Source: Morganella morganii
Lineage (GTDB): Bacteria; Pseudomonadota; Gammaproteobacteria; Enterobacterales; Enterobacteriaceae
Assembly (NCBI RefSeq): GCF_019402645.1
Contig: NZ_VKKS01000001.1
Coordinates: 1,178,970-1,242,969, forward strand
DNA: 64,000 bases
Direction: 5' to 3'
The position numbers and the translations under genes were made by a program. Every line of letters starts with the position of its first letter. The stretch's first letter is position 1. The notes below the pieces were generated by a model. The model was given only the letters and a program-made list of their open reading frames with translations. It had not been told where the DNA came from and did not search any database. This document shows, one piece after another, positions 50,383-60,021 of this stretch.

Positions 50383-51057
50383 ATGGGAATCTTTTCACGT
50401 TTTGCCGATATCATTAACGCCAACGTTGCATCATTGCTGGATAAAGCGGAAGATCCGCAGAAAATGATCCGCCTGATGATTCAGGAAATGGAAGATATGC
50501 TGGTCGAAATCCGTTCAACGTCTGCCCGTACCCTGGCGGAACGCAAAAATCTGTCACGTCAGATTGAAAGCGGTGAGCGTCAGGTGAGTGACTGGCAGGA
50601 AAAAGCGGAACTGGCGATTGTCAAAGGAAAAGAAGATCTGGCGCGTGCCGCACTGCTGGAAAAACAGCGTGCGGAAAGCCATGCCGATACTCTGCGTCAT
50701 GAGCTGATTATTCTGGACGAAACTATCGCCCGGCTGAAAAATGAAATTAACGAACTGGAACAGAAACTGACCGAAACCCGCGCCCGCCAGCAATCCATGG
50801 TGGTACGTCACGAAGCGGCAAAATCGTCCCGTGCGGTGCGCCGTCAGCTCGACAGCGGCCGGATGGATGAGGCAATGGCCCGTTTTGAGCAGTTTGAGGC
50901 GCGGATTGACCATATGGAAGGTGAAGCCGCAAGCTATGGTCTGGGGAAAGAAAAATCGCTGGAACAGCAGTTTGCCGAGCTGAAAGCGGAAGATGAGATC
51001 AGCGCGCAAATCGCGGCCATCAAAGCACGTCTTGAAAAAGAAGAAAAGGGCGAATAA
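50383..51057 (+). CDS. pspA: Phage shock protein A
   Basis: Membrane-stress effector and inhibitor of PspF. 224 residues of almost continuous coiled coil ([30 protein letters not shown] to the end) with an N-terminal amphipathic membrane anchor [27 protein letters not shown]-like fold; forms ring assemblies on damaged membranes. Behind a sigma-54 promoter. The final lysine-rich tail ([11 protein letters not shown]) matches E. coli. Confidence 0.97.
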   Translation: MGIFSRFADIINANVASLLDKAEDPQKMIRLMIQEMEDMLVEIRSTSARTLAERKNLSRQIESGERQVSDWQEKAELAIVKGKEDLARAALLEKQRAESHADTLRHELIILDETIARLKNEINELEQKLTETRARQQSMVVRHEAAKSSRAVRRQLDSGRMDEAMARFEQFEARIDHMEGEAASYGLGKEKSLEQQFAELKAEDEISAQIAAIKARLEKEEKGE

Positions 51058-51103
51058 GGTCGGTAACAGGCTTTCCTGAATTAATACCATTAAGGACAAA
51101 AAT

Positions 51104-51325
51104 ATGGCATTTGTATTTTTAGGTATACCACTGACAATTTTCGTGTTGTTCGTGCTGCCGATCTGGTTATGGCTGCACTATAACAGTCAGCGGGGAAGCC
51201 GGGCCGGTGAATTCGAAACCCGCCGCCTTGCGGCGCTGGCGGAAAATGCTCAGCAGATGGAAGCACGGATCAAAACTCTGGAAGCGATTCTGGATGCGGA
51301 AAATCCGGGCTGGAGGCAATCATAA
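51104..51325 (+). CDS. pspB: Phage shock protein B
   Basis: 73 residues with one membrane helix (AFVFLGIPLTIFVLFVLPIWLWLH) and a cytosolic heptad region (EFETRRLAALAENAQQMEAR). Works with PspC to sense membrane stress and release PspA from PspF. ATG stop-start overlap with pspC by one base. Confidence 0.95.
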   Translation: MAFVFLGIPLTIFVLFVLPIWLWLHYNSQRGSRAGEFETRRLAALAENAQQMEARIKTLEAILDAENPGWRQS

Positions 51326-51678
51326 TGGAATTTCAGTCACGTAAACTGTACCGCTATCCGGATGAAGGTATGTTCCGGGGCGTGTGTGCCGGTATTGCCA
51401 ATTATTTTGAGGTACCGGCCTGGATGATCCGCATCATCGCGGTGGTAGCAACATTTACCGGTTTTTTCTGGCTGACCATTACCCTCTATATTTTACTGGG
51501 GATGGTTCTGCCGGTGGTGCCGCGGGATTATCCCGGCCGCGACGGCGGAGTGAATGCGGCCATGCTGCTGGAGCAGACAGAACGCAGCCAGGCGCGTACT
51601 GAAAAACGGATCCGCGACATTGAGCGCTATGTGACCTCAGAACAGTATGCGCTCAACCGCCGCTTCCGTGACCTGTAA
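51325..51678 (+). CDS. pspC: Phage shock protein C
   Basis: 117 residues, PspC-domain membrane protein. One helix (AWMIRIIAVVATFTGFFWLTITLYILLGMVLP) preceded by the CAGIANYFEVP motif and followed by a cytosolic tail (RTEKRIRDIERYV). Toxin-like when unbalanced; PspB counters it. Overlaps pspB by one base. Confidence 0.95.
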   Translation: MEFQSRKLYRYPDEGMFRGVCAGIANYFEVPAWMIRIIAVVATFTGFFWLTITLYILLGMVLPVVPRDYPGRDGGVNAAMLLEQTERSQARTEKRIRDIERYVTSEQYALNRRFRDL

Positions 51679-51698
51679 TCTGTCAGAGGGAGAACGGC

Positions 51699-51935
51699 AT
51701 GAAGTGGCCGGATAAACACACCCTGCTGCGGGCCGGAAAAACCGGGGCGCAGCTGTTAACCATGGTGGCGCTGGCAACCGCACCCGCCGGCATTGCCGGA
51801 GTTATTCTGAAATCAGTTACCCGTCCGGCTCTGCGCGGGGCGGCAATACTGGTACTGGAACCTGTTATCCGTGCCGGTATGAAAAAAGTGATTGGCCGTT
51901 TTACACCGGAGAATTATGAAACGACTGCAAAATGA
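51699..51935 (+). CDS. pspD: Phage shock protein D
   Basis: 78 residues; hydrophobic region TGAQLLTMVALATAPAGIAG and a Gly/Pro-rich basic tail. Function unclear even in E. coli; membrane-associated. RBS GAGGGAGA upstream. Its last 20 bases overlap the ycjX start. Confidence 0.9.
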   Translation: MKWPDKHTLLRAGKTGAQLLTMVALATAPAGIAGVILKSVTRPALRGAAILVLEPVIRAGMKKVIGRFTPENYETTAK

Positions 51936-53313
51936 GCTGAGTGCCCTTGTCAACCGGGGGCTGGATCGTCATCTTCGTCTTGCCGTTACCGGACTGAGCC
52001 GCAGCGGTAAGACTGCGTTTATTACCTCTTTTGTCAATCAGCTGATGAATGTACAGAGCGGCGCGCGCCTGCCGCTGTTTTCGGCTGCCCGTGACGGCCG
52101 CATTCTCGGCGTGAAACGTATTCCGCAGCGGGATCTGGGTGTACCGCGCTTTGCCTACGATGAAGGGCTGGCCTCGCTGTACGGCACACCACCGGACTGG
52201 CCGGTGCCGACACGCGGTGTCAGCGAAATCCGCCTGAAACTGCGTTACCGCACTCAGGACAGTTTGCTGCGTCACTTTAAAGAAACTTCCACGCTCTACC
52301 TGGAAATCGTCGATTATCCGGGAGAGTGGCTGCTGGATCTGCCGATGCTGGAACAGGATTACCTCACCTGGTCGCAGCAGATGAAAACCCTGCTCAAGGG
52401 TGAGCGGGGTGAATGGGCAGAGCCGTGGCTGGCACTGTGCCGTCAGCTTGATCCTGATGCGCCGGCAGATGAACAGCAACTGGCGGCCATTGCACAGGCG
52501 TATACCGATTATCTTCACCGCTGCAAAGCGGCGGGTTTTCACTTTATCCAGCCCGGTCGTTTTGTATTGCCGGGGGATATGGCTGGTGCGCCGGGGCTGC
52601 AATTTTTCCCGTTTATCACCGATCTGATGCCCGACCCGTCCCGGCTCGCCAAAGCGGCGAAAAGCAGTGTGCTCGGCATGCTGCGCGATCGCTATCAATA
52701 TTATTGTGACCACGTGGTCAACGGTTTTTATAAGCACTATTTTCAGCATTTTGACCGCCAGATTGTGCTGGTGGATTGCCTGACCCCGCTCAACAGCGGG
52801 CCGCAGGCATTTACGGATATGCGTCTGGCACTGACTCAACTGATGCAGAGCTTCCATTACGGCAAACGCACACTATTACGCCGCTTGTTTTCCCCCTGTA
52901 TCGACAAACTGCTGTTTGCCGCCAGCAAAGCGGATCATGTTACCGCCGATCAGCACGCCAATCTCGTGGCACTGCTTCAGCAGCTGACGCAGTCAGCCTG
53001 GCAGCAGGCCGCTTTTGAGGGGATTAAAATGGATTGCACCGGGCTGGCGTCAGTACAGGCCACGGAATACGGCATGGTGATGCATAACGGGGAAAAAATG
53101 CCCGCGCTGAAGGGCACCCGGCTGGCAGATAACACCCCGCTGACCTTTTATCCCGGCGAAGTACCGAAACGGCTGCCGGATGCAGACTTCTGGCAACAGC
53201 AGGGGTTTCAGTTTGAATCCTTCCGGCCATTACCGATGCGGATGGATACGCCGCTGCCGCATATCCGGATGGACAGTGCGATGGAATTTTTACTGGGAGA
53301 TAAACTGTCATGA
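51916..53313 (+). CDS. ycjX: YcjX family P-loop protein (DUF463)
   Basis: 465 residues from ATG 51916 ([20 protein letters not shown]), the E. coli start and length; the frame opens 24 bases earlier but the extra residues do not match. GTPase-like Walker [34 protein letters not shown] (Walker B region), and [18 protein letters not shown]. Part of the psp regulon in E. coli; role unknown. Overlaps pspD by 20 bp and ycjF by four. Confidence 0.95.
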   Translation: MKRLQNELSALVNRGLDRHLRLAVTGLSRSGKTAFITSFVNQLMNVQSGARLPLFSAARDGRILGVKRIPQRDLGVPRFAYDEGLASLYGTPPDWPVPTRGVSEIRLKLRYRTQDSLLRHFKETSTLYLEIVDYPGEWLLDLPMLEQDYLTWSQQMKTLLKGERGEWAEPWLALCRQLDPDAPADEQQLAAIAQAYTDYLHRCKAAGFHFIQPGRFVLPGDMAGAPGLQFFPFITDLMPDPSRLAKAAKSSVLGMLRDRYQYYCDHVVNGFYKHYFQHFDRQIVLVDCLTPLNSGPQAFTDMRLALTQLMQSFHYGKRTLLRRLFSPCIDKLLFAASKADHVTADQHANLVALLQQLTQSAWQQAAFEGIKMDCTGLASVQATEYGMVMHNGEKMPALKGTRLADNTPLTFYPGEVPKRLPDADFWQQQGFQFESFRPLPMRMDTPLPHIRMDSAMEFLLGDKLS

Positions 53314-54380
53314 GTGAGCCGATCAAATCCCGGATTGATTTTGAGGAAGCACCGCTGTCACCGCCGGTACAGGACATCATAAAACCGGCGCACCAGTTTG
53401 CGGATGATGACAGCATACAGTTTGAACGCACGGAATTCACGGCAGAACAGGCGTCAGACGGGGAAGCGGAAGCCCTGCTGATTCAGGCGCTGAAACCCCG
53501 GCGCAGTCTGTGGCGTAAACTGGTCTTTGTGGCGGGCGGCTTGCTGGGGATCAGCGCTGTCGCGCAACTGATTCAGTGGGTGAATGATGCATGGACAGGT
53601 AATGACTGGACAGCCCTCGGCGGCATTGCTGCCACTTTTCTGGTACTGATTGCCGCTGCCGGATCGGTTATCACGGAATGGCGGCGTATGTACCGGCTGC
53701 GCCAGCGGGCCACAGAGCGCGAAGCGGCAGAGGAATTGCTGCAAAGTCACCGTATCGGGGATGGGCGTGCATTTTGTGAAAAACTGGCGAAACAGGCCAA
53801 TATCCCGTCACACCATCCCGTGTTACAGCAATGGCAGAGCCTGTTACAGAGCAGTCATAATGACCGTGAAGTGGTGACGCTGTACAGTCAGCTTGTCCAG
53901 CCGGTGACAGATGAACAGGCGCGCCGGGTGATCAGCCGTTTTGCGGCGGAATCCGCCCTGATGATTGCCGTCAGTCCGCTGGCTTTGGTGGATATGGCCT
54001 TTATTGCCTGGCGCAATATCCGGCTGATCAATCAGGTGGCGGCGATTTACGGCATTGAACTGGGTTATTACAGCCGTCTGCGTCTGTTTAAACTGGTTTT
54101 GCTGAATATTGCTTTCGCGGGGGCATCTGAGCTCATCCGCGAAGTGGGGATGGACTGGCTCTCCCAGGACATCACCGCGCGGTTATCTGCCCGTGCCGCA
54201 CAGGGTATGGGAGCCGGGCTGCTGACTGCCCGCCTGGGAATAAAGGCAATGGAATTGTGCCGCCCGCTGCCCTGGACCACAACGGACAAACCTAAACTCA
54301 TGGATTTCCGTAAACAGCTGTTACAGCAGCTTAAACAGGCAGTACCGAAAGGGAAAAGTGCGGAAAAATCTGCCCTGTGA
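53310..54380 (+). CDS. ycjF: YcjF family inner membrane protein (TIGR01620)
   Basis: 356 residues (E. coli 353). Acidic N-terminus ([15 protein letters not shown]), two adjacent membrane helices ([39 protein letters not shown]), then a cytosolic domain with a third hydrophobic stretch ([20 protein letters not shown]). Conserved partner of YcjX in the psp regulon. Followed by a strong terminator. Confidence 0.95.
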   Translation: MSEPIKSRIDFEEAPLSPPVQDIIKPAHQFADDDSIQFERTEFTAEQASDGEAEALLIQALKPRRSLWRKLVFVAGGLLGISAVAQLIQWVNDAWTGNDWTALGGIAATFLVLIAAAGSVITEWRRMYRLRQRATEREAAEELLQSHRIGDGRAFCEKLAKQANIPSHHPVLQQWQSLLQSSHNDREVVTLYSQLVQPVTDEQARRVISRFAAESALMIAVSPLALVDMAFIAWRNIRLINQVAAIYGIELGYYSRLRLFKLVLLNIAFAGASELIREVGMDWLSQDITARLSARAAQGMGAGLLTARLGIKAMELCRPLPWTTTDKPKLMDFRKQLLQQLKQAVPKGKSAEKSAL

Positions 54381-54391
54381 CCGATAAACCG

Positions 54392-54427
54392 GCCGGATGC
54401 ACATTTTTTGATGTCATCCGGCTTTTT
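54392..54427 (+). terminator. Terminator of psp-ycjX-ycjF
   Basis: Stem GCCGGATG / CATCCGGC followed by TTTTTAT, 12 bp after ycjF. The remaining 285 bp to tyrR hold the tyrR promoter and no gene. Confidence 0.85.
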
Positions 54428-54711
54428 ATGCAGAAATTTGTGGCCGGTCACTGTTTTTTTCACGGCAATCCCGTTATGCTCCCTGCGGGTCACGGTATCA
54501 CCTCTCCGGCGCGGTTTGCCGTCCGCGCTGAATAAAGCTTCGTTAACCGACTGACATATCTGTACTTTCATTGCCTTTTCACACGGAACTGTGGATAAAC
54601 ACCGCAGGAACGCATTTATTGTGTCAACAAATCGTGACAGTTTTCATTTTTTACCGTAAAATCAATTTCAATTAACGGGAAAATAATAACTTAAGTGTAA
54701 ATAGGATCGTA

Positions 54712-56301
54712 ATGATGCGATTGGAAGTAATTTGCCAGGACCGAATCGGACTGACGCGGGAGTTATTGGATCTGCTGGTATTGCAAAATATCGACCTCAA
54801 AGGCATTGAAATTGCCCGTAACGGCCGGATATACCTCAATTTTATGCAGATCGATTTTTCTGTGTTTCAGTCTCTGATGGCTGAGATCCGCCGGATTCAG
54901 GGCGTGGTGGATGTCAGAACTGTTCACTTTATGCCGTCTGAGCGCGAACAGCGCGCCATGTGGGCATTACTCGAATCCCTGGAAGACCCGATTTTATCCC
55001 TCGATCTGCGCGGGAATATTGAACTGGCTAACAGCGCGGCACTCTCCCTGTTTGCCACCACCGAAGAGCGTATCCGTCAGCGTAATATCACTTATTATTT
55101 CAGCCAGTTTAACTTCACCCGCTGGATTGAGGATGATGAACCCGCGCCATACAAGGAAACCATCAGTCTCAAAGGCCGTTCTTATACCCTGAGTGTGACG
55201 CCGATTAACTTTGATGAAAAAGATGATGCCTCCGCCACTATCGGTGCGGTTGTGCTGCTGCGTACCGTCAGTGAAAACAGCAACGGGCAGAAACGCCGTA
55301 TGCAGGTGATGCATTCCGGCAGTTTTGATGATTTGGTGGCGAAAAGCGCCAAAATGCGCCATGTGGTTGAACAGGCGCAGCGCATGGCGAAAATGGATTC
55401 TCCGCTGCTGCTGGTCGGTGAAACCGGCACCGGGAAAGATGTGTTCGCCAAAGCCTGCCATCTCTACAGTGTACGCGGCAATCAGCCGTTCCTCGGGCTG
55501 AACTGCGCCTCGATGCCGGACGACGTGGTGGAAACCGAATTGTTCGGTTACGCTGCCGGTGCCTACGCCAACAGTACTGAGCCGAAAAAAGGCTTCTTTG
55601 AGCAGGCCAACGGCGGTACCGTCCTGCTGGATGAAATCGCGGAAATGTCCCCGCAGATGCAGATCAAACTCCTGCGCTTCCTGAATGACGGTACATTCCG
55701 CCGTGTCGGGGAAGAGCATGAGGTGAAAGTGGATGTGCGGGTTATCTGTGCGACCCAGAAAAATCTGCTGGAACTGGTGAAAGAGGGCAAATTCCGTGAG
55801 GATCTCTATTACCGTCTCAATGTGCTGACACTGACGATTCCGCCGCTGCGTGAGCATCAGGAAGATATCCTGCCGCTGACCCGTGATTTTGTTAAACGTT
55901 TCTCTGAGGAGCAGGGCTGTGAGGAGCCGCGTCTTGCGCCTGAACTGGGACAGTTCCTCTGCGCCTATCACTGGCCGGGCAACGTCCGCCAGCTGCGTAA
56001 TGTGATCTATCAGGCGCTCTCTTCACTGGAAGGCTCACTGCTGCGTCCGCAGGACATCGTTCTGCCGGAGCTGGAAGCGGAAATCGGCTTCAGTGAGGAT
56101 ATCCTCAGCGGGTCGCTGGATGATATCACCAAACGCTTTGAGTGCTCTGTACTGACACGGCTTTACCGTCACTATCCGAGCACCCGCAAACTGGCGAAAC
56201 GTCTGAATGTATCACATACTGCTATCGCTAATAAATTGCGCGAGTACGGGCTGAGTCAGCGGCGCGGCGCTGTAAAAGAGGGTGAGGACGGGGAGGAATA
56301 A
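54712..56301 (+). CDS. tyrR: Transcriptional regulator of aromatic amino acid genes TyrR
   Basis: Dual activator/repressor with ACT, PAS and AAA+ domains. 529 residues, 16 more than E. coli. ACT region MRLEVICQDRIGLTRELLDL (1-75), PAS-like ESLEDPILSLDLRGNIELAN, then the AAA+ core with Walker A VGETGTGKDVFAKACH, Walker B GGTVLLDEIAEMSP and a C-terminal HTH (STRKLAKRLNVSHTAIANKL). In place of the GAFTGA sigma-54 loop it has GAYANS at about 283-288, with normal loop length; E. coli TyrR lacks this segment. ATG at 54715 is an alternative start. TyrR acts with sigma-70. Confidence 0.95.
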   Translation: MMRLEVICQDRIGLTRELLDLLVLQNIDLKGIEIARNGRIYLNFMQIDFSVFQSLMAEIRRIQGVVDVRTVHFMPSEREQRAMWALLESLEDPILSLDLRGNIELANSAALSLFATTEERIRQRNITYYFSQFNFTRWIEDDEPAPYKETISLKGRSYTLSVTPINFDEKDDASATIGAVVLLRTVSENSNGQKRRMQVMHSGSFDDLVAKSAKMRHVVEQAQRMAKMDSPLLLVGETGTGKDVFAKACHLYSVRGNQPFLGLNCASMPDDVVETELFGYAAGAYANSTEPKKGFFEQANGGTVLLDEIAEMSPQMQIKLLRFLNDGTFRRVGEEHEVKVDVRVICATQKNLLELVKEGKFREDLYYRLNVLTLTIPPLREHQEDILPLTRDFVKRFSEEQGCEEPRLAPELGQFLCAYHWPGNVRQLRNVIYQALSSLEGSLLRPQDIVLPELEAEIGFSEDILSGSLDDITKRFECSVLTRLYRHYPSTRKLAKRLNVSHTAIANKLREYGLSQRRGAVKEGEDGEE

Positions 56302-56317
56302 TTCTTCCCCCCGCAGT

Positions 56318-56358
56318 AAAAAATAACCCCGCGACCGTCACCGGCTGCGGGGTTTTTA
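56318..56358. terminator. Bidirectional terminator between tyrR and tpx
   Basis: Stem AACCCCGC / GCGGGGTT with A6 before and T5 after, between convergent genes. Confidence 0.8.
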
Positions 56359-56372
56359 CAGATACGGATAAC

Positions 56373-56876
56373 TTATTTCAGTGCATTCAGCGCGCTGTCA
56401 TAATCCGGCTCTTCGGTAATTTCACCGACCAGCTGGCTGTAAATTACGGTGTCGTTTTCATCCAGCACGATCACCGCACGGGCGCACAGACCGGCCAGCG
56501 GGCCGCTGCCGATACCGACGCCGTAATTCTCACGGAATTCCGGATCACGCAGGGTGGAGAGCATCACCACATTCTCAATACCTTCTGCGCCGCAGAAACG
56601 GGACTGTGCAAACGGCAGATCAGCAGAGATACATAACACTACGGTATTGGAAAGTTTTGCCGCAGTTTCATTAAATTTGCGCACAGACGTGGCACAGACA
56701 CCGGTGTCCACACTCGGGAAAATATTGAGGATCTTACGCTTTCCGGCGAATTTGGTAAGCTGGACATCTGATAAATCATTAGCGACTAATTTGAATGGTA
56801 CGGCTTTCTCACCGGCACGCAGCAGTGCGCCGTAAACCAGAACATCATTACCCTGAAGTTTTACAGTTTGTGTCAT
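56373..56876 (-). CDS. tpx: Thiol peroxidase Tpx
   Basis: Periplasm-named but cytosolic atypical 2-Cys peroxiredoxin reducing alkyl hydroperoxides with thioredoxin. Start 56876 ([14 protein letters not shown]) gives 167 residues (E. coli 168); GAGGA lies 10 bases upstream, and the frame continues to 56942 with no match. Peroxidatic Cys in [17 protein letters not shown]; resolving Cys in [21 protein letters not shown] and [10 protein letters not shown] blocks are diagnostic. Same neighbourhood as E. coli. Confidence 0.96.
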   Translation of the reverse strand: MTQTVKLQGNDVLVYGALLRAGEKAVPFKLVANDLSDVQLTKFAGKRKILNIFPSVDTGVCATSVRKFNETAAKLSNTVVLCISADLPFAQSRFCGAEGIENVVMLSTLRDPEFRENYGVGIGSGPLAGLCARAVIVLDENDTVIYSQLVGEITEEPDYDSALNALK

Positions 56877-57038
56877 TTTTATCATCCTCTGAACGGGCTC
56901 ATAATTGTCGGTATAAAAAATACCTGGCAGGTGTTTTCTCACCGGATACCGCGGATAAAAATGTAATATCCGGTTGTTGTGTTTCGGTAATCATCAGATA
57001 ATCTATCGGTTTACCATTTTTAATACAAGGCGCCCGTT

Positions 57039-58673
57039 ATGTTCAGGCCAGCAAAATTTTCCCGTTCCGCACTTCTTGCCGGGACGTTTTTCACTTTTTC
57101 TTCTCTGCTTTGTGCAACGGCGGCAGAGATCCCCGCAGGAACACAGCTGGCAAAAGAACAATCTGTTTATCGTCATCTGAAGGATGAGCCGGCTTCCCTG
57201 GATCCGATTAAAGCGGTGGGGCTGACGGAAGCCCAGATTCTGCGTGATTTATTTGAAGGGCTGACCAGCCAGGGGGCGGATGGTAAGCCGGTACCCGGTG
57301 TCGCCCTCTCCTGGGAAACCCGCAATAATCAGGTGTGGACATTCCGTCTGCGTGACAATGCCCGCTGGTCAGACGGCTCGCCGGTAACTGCTCAGGACTT
57401 TGTGTACAGCTGGCAGCGGCTGGTGAACCCGAAAAATCTCTCTACAGTTGCCTGGTTTGCGCCGCTGGCCGGAATTAAAAATGCACAGGCGATTATCGAC
57501 GGTAAAATGCTGCCGGAAACTCTCGGTGCTGAAGCTGTTGACAACCTGACACTTCGGGTTACGTTAGACCGTCCGGTACCGTACTTCCCGGATTTGGCGG
57601 CAAATTTCAGCCTTTTTCCGGTAAATCGTGCCGCTGTTGAGAAATACGGTGACAGCTGGATCCGTACCGGGCATCTGGTCGGCAACGGGGCGTTTGTCCT
57701 GCATGACCGTGTGGTGAATGAAAAAATTGTTCTGACACCCAATCGGCATTACTGGGATCATAAACACACAGTACTGACATCGGTCACGTTTGTGCCGATT
57801 AACCATGAATCTCAGGCCACCAAGCGCTATCTGGCCAATGATTTGGACATCACGGAATCGTTCCCGAAAAATCAGTATCAGAAACTGAAACAGACGATCC
57901 CTGATCAGATTTATATTCCGGATCAGCTCGGCACCTATTATTACGCCTTTAATACACAACGTGCGCCGACAAATGACCCGCGTGTGCGGCAGGCGCTTTC
58001 CATGACTATTGACCGCGCGGTAATTGCGGAAAAAGTGCTTGGCACGGGCGAAAAACCGGCCCGGCATTTCACGCCGGATGTGACCGCCGGTTTCACACCG
58101 GAGCCGGGCCTGTACCAGAAATTTACGCAGGACGAACTCGACAGCCGGGCGAAAACTCTGCTGGCCGCTGCCGGTTACGGCCCGCACAATCCGCTGAAAT
58201 TATCCCTGTTGTATAACAGTTCGGAGAACCACCAGAAAATTGCCATTGCGATCGGTTCCATGTGGAAGAAAAAACTGGGTGCGGAAGTGAAACTGGTCAA
58301 CCAGGAATGGAAAACCTACATCGACAGCCGTAATACCGGCAATTTTGATGTGATCCGTGCCTCCTGGGTCGGGGATTACAACGAGCCGTCAACATTTCTG
58401 TCTCTGCTGACCAGTACACACAGCGGCAATATCGCGCAGTATCACAATGAAAAATATGATGCGCTGCTGAAAACGGCTGCGCTGGAAACGGATGATAATG
58501 CCCGTAATGCTGACTATAACGACGCTGAAAAATTGCTGGCGGAAGATATGCCGATAGCACCGATCTACCAGTACACTAACGGCCGGCTTATCAAACCATG
58601 GCTGAAGGGATATCCGGTAAATAATCCGGAAGATGTGGCATACAGCCATAATCTCTATATCATCAGGCACTAG
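57039..58673 (+). CDS. mppA: Murein tripeptide-binding protein MppA
   Basis: Periplasmic substrate-binding protein (SBP family 5) for L-Ala-D-Glu-meso-DAP; works with the Opp permease in peptidoglycan recycling. 544 residues. Signal peptide MFRPAKFSRSALLAGTFFTF ends near CATAAE; then YRHLKDEPASLDPIKAVGLTE, WTFRLRDNARWSDGSPVTAQDF and the YYYAFNTQRAPTNDPRVRQALSM block, closely matching E. coli MppA rather than OppA. A large inverted repeat with no T-run follows. Confidence 0.93.
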   Translation: MFRPAKFSRSALLAGTFFTFSSLLCATAAEIPAGTQLAKEQSVYRHLKDEPASLDPIKAVGLTEAQILRDLFEGLTSQGADGKPVPGVALSWETRNNQVWTFRLRDNARWSDGSPVTAQDFVYSWQRLVNPKNLSTVAWFAPLAGIKNAQAIIDGKMLPETLGAEAVDNLTLRVTLDRPVPYFPDLAANFSLFPVNRAAVEKYGDSWIRTGHLVGNGAFVLHDRVVNEKIVLTPNRHYWDHKHTVLTSVTFVPINHESQATKRYLANDLDITESFPKNQYQKLKQTIPDQIYIPDQLGTYYYAFNTQRAPTNDPRVRQALSMTIDRAVIAEKVLGTGEKPARHFTPDVTAGFTPEPGLYQKFTQDELDSRAKTLLAAAGYGPHNPLKLSLLYNSSENHQKIAIAIGSMWKKKLGAEVKLVNQEWKTYIDSRNTGNFDVIRASWVGDYNEPSTFLSLLTSTHSGNIAQYHNEKYDALLKTAALETDDNARNADYNDAEKLLAEDMPIAPIYQYTNGRLIKPWLKGYPVNNPEDVAYSHNLYIIRH

Positions 58674-58684
58674 CTAAGCCTGCC

Positions 58685-58719
58685 GCCGGTTCCTGCTGCG
58701 GACAGCGGCAGGAACCGGC
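58685..58719. repeat. Inverted repeat after mppA
   Basis: Perfect 12-bp arms GCCGGTTCCTGC / GCAGGAACCGGC around TGCGGACAGCG. A very stable hairpin without a T-run, so it may protect mppA mRNA or act as a Rho-linked terminator. Confidence 0.6.
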
Positions 58720-58764
58720 TGAACACACTCATCAGCTGTTTTCGTGAACAATGAGGAGAGACGC

Positions 58765-59748
58765 ATGGGCGCTTTGTACGGATCCGCTTTTCAGGGAACA
58801 GATCCCATCTGCCGGGTGCAGTTTGACGGTGAGGGCGGTTGTACGCCTGCGGATGTCAATGCGGTCGCCGGGATAAAACAACCGGTATGGCTGCATCTGG
58901 ACTATCTTTCCGGCGGCAATCAGCGCTGGCTGTGTGAAACAGAACTGCTGCCGCCGCAGGCGCGTGAAGGACTGACGAAAGAGGTTATCCGCCCGCGCTC
59001 AGTCCGCATTGGTGAAGGTGCATTAATTACCCTGCAAACCATCAACAATAATGACGGTGACCGGCCTGATCAGCTGGTGGCATTCCGAATCTGGATCTGC
59101 GGCAGTTATATCATTTCCACCCGGCACCGCAAAGTACACTCCATTCAGATAATTCAGGATGATTTGCAAAACGGGGAAGGCGTCAAAAATACGGGGGAAT
59201 GGCTGGCGGAAGCGGCATTCTGCATCACCGATGAAGTGGCGGATTTTATTGAAGATCTGCACGATACCCTGATTGATATGGAAGATGCGATACTCTCTCA
59301 GCACATTCCGGCACGCGGGGAACTGGCGCTGCTGCGCAAACAGCTGATTGTCTTGCGCCGCTACATGGCACCGCAACGGGATGTGTTTTCCCGTCTGGCA
59401 TCCGAGCGTTACACCTGGCTTTCAGAACAGGACAGACACCAGCTGACGGATGTCAGTGACCGTCTGGGGCGGATTATTGACGATATCGACTCCTGTATCG
59501 CACGGACATCGGTTATCTCGGATGAAATCACCAATATGATGGCGGATGCTATGAACCGGCGTACTTACACCATGTCGCTGCTGGCGATGGTCTTTCTGCC
59601 GACGACATTTCTGACCGGGCTGTTCGGGGTCAACCTCGGCGGTATTCCGGGCGGGAGTTTTCCGTTTGCCTTCAGTTTATTCTGTGCGGGGCTGGCGTGT
59701 GTTGTCGGATTTGTTGCCTGGTGGTTACGCAAGAGTAACTGGTTGTGA
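58765..59748 (+). CDS. zntB: Zinc transport protein ZntB (CorA family)
   Basis: Homopentameric metal transporter of the CorA (MIT) family. ATG 58765 follows GGAGAGACGC and gives 327 residues, the exact E. coli length; the frame opens 21 bases earlier. Large cytosolic domain, long helix RLGRIIDDIDSCIARTSVISDEI, then two C-terminal membrane helices with the pore signature GVN (TGLFGVNLGGIPGG) that separates CorA-type transporters. Direction of zinc flux (import versus export) is debated. Confidence 0.95.
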   Translation: MGALYGSAFQGTDPICRVQFDGEGGCTPADVNAVAGIKQPVWLHLDYLSGGNQRWLCETELLPPQAREGLTKEVIRPRSVRIGEGALITLQTINNNDGDRPDQLVAFRIWICGSYIISTRHRKVHSIQIIQDDLQNGEGVKNTGEWLAEAAFCITDEVADFIEDLHDTLIDMEDAILSQHIPARGELALLRKQLIVLRRYMAPQRDVFSRLASERYTWLSEQDRHQLTDVSDRLGRIIDDIDSCIARTSVISDEITNMMADAMNRRTYTMSLLAMVFLPTTFLTGLFGVNLGGIPGGSFPFAFSLFCAGLACVVGFVAWWLRKSNWL

Positions 59749-59783
59749 AAACGTCTATTTTTATATGATTTTACGTACCGGAC

Positions 59784-59797
59784 TTGAGATATATCAA
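59784..59797 (+). promoter_or_regulatory. FNR site of fnrS
   Basis: TTGAGATATATCAA matches the FNR consensus TTGAT-N4-ATCAA at 9 of 10 positions. Its centre (59790.5) is 42 bp upstream of the fnrS 5' end, the class II activator position. Confidence 0.85.
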
Positions 59798-59832
59798 GAA
59801 ATACTGTGCCCGGTTAGGGCACTATTACTCCC

Positions 59833-59958
59833 GCAGGTGAATACAACGTTGAGCGATGAACGTTGTGCTCCATAATTGTAGTTTTTCTCATATTGAGTTC
59901 TTATACAGAATATTGACCATTATCATGCCGGTGTATTTTATACATCGGTTTTTTTTTT
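59833..59958 (+). ncRNA. fnrS: FnrS small regulatory RNA
   Basis: Starts GCAGGTGAATACAACGTTGA, matching the E. coli FnrS 5' end by recall (GCAGGUGAAUGCAACG). The first stem shows compensating change: ACAACGT/ACGTTGT here against GCAACG/CGUUGC there. The loop GCGATG and the CTCCATA after the stem are kept. The 3' end is a terminator CCGGTGTA/TACATCGG with ten T residues (59928-59958). Located after zntB as in E. coli. FnrS is induced anaerobically by FNR and, with Hfq, represses aerobic-metabolism mRNAs such as sodA and sodB. A -10-like CACTAT lies at 59820-59825. Confidence 0.93.
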
Positions 59959-60021
59959 GCCTGAAAATACGGATCAGTATTCAGGCCGTGCCCTCCGTGG
60001 CACGGCAGTATGACCGGGTGA

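Noticed and set aside
51901..52857. 318-codon minus-strand frame inside ycjX
   Set aside because: Antisense to a well-conserved gene; no start signals or family.
54994..55971. 325-codon open frame on the minus strand inside tyrR
   Set aside because: Shadow of the GC-rich coding strand of tyrR, with no RBS and no recognisable protein.
58674..58764. Rho-independent terminator after mppA
   Set aside because: The strong inverted repeat at 58685-58719 has no T-run on either strand, so it is listed only as a repeat.
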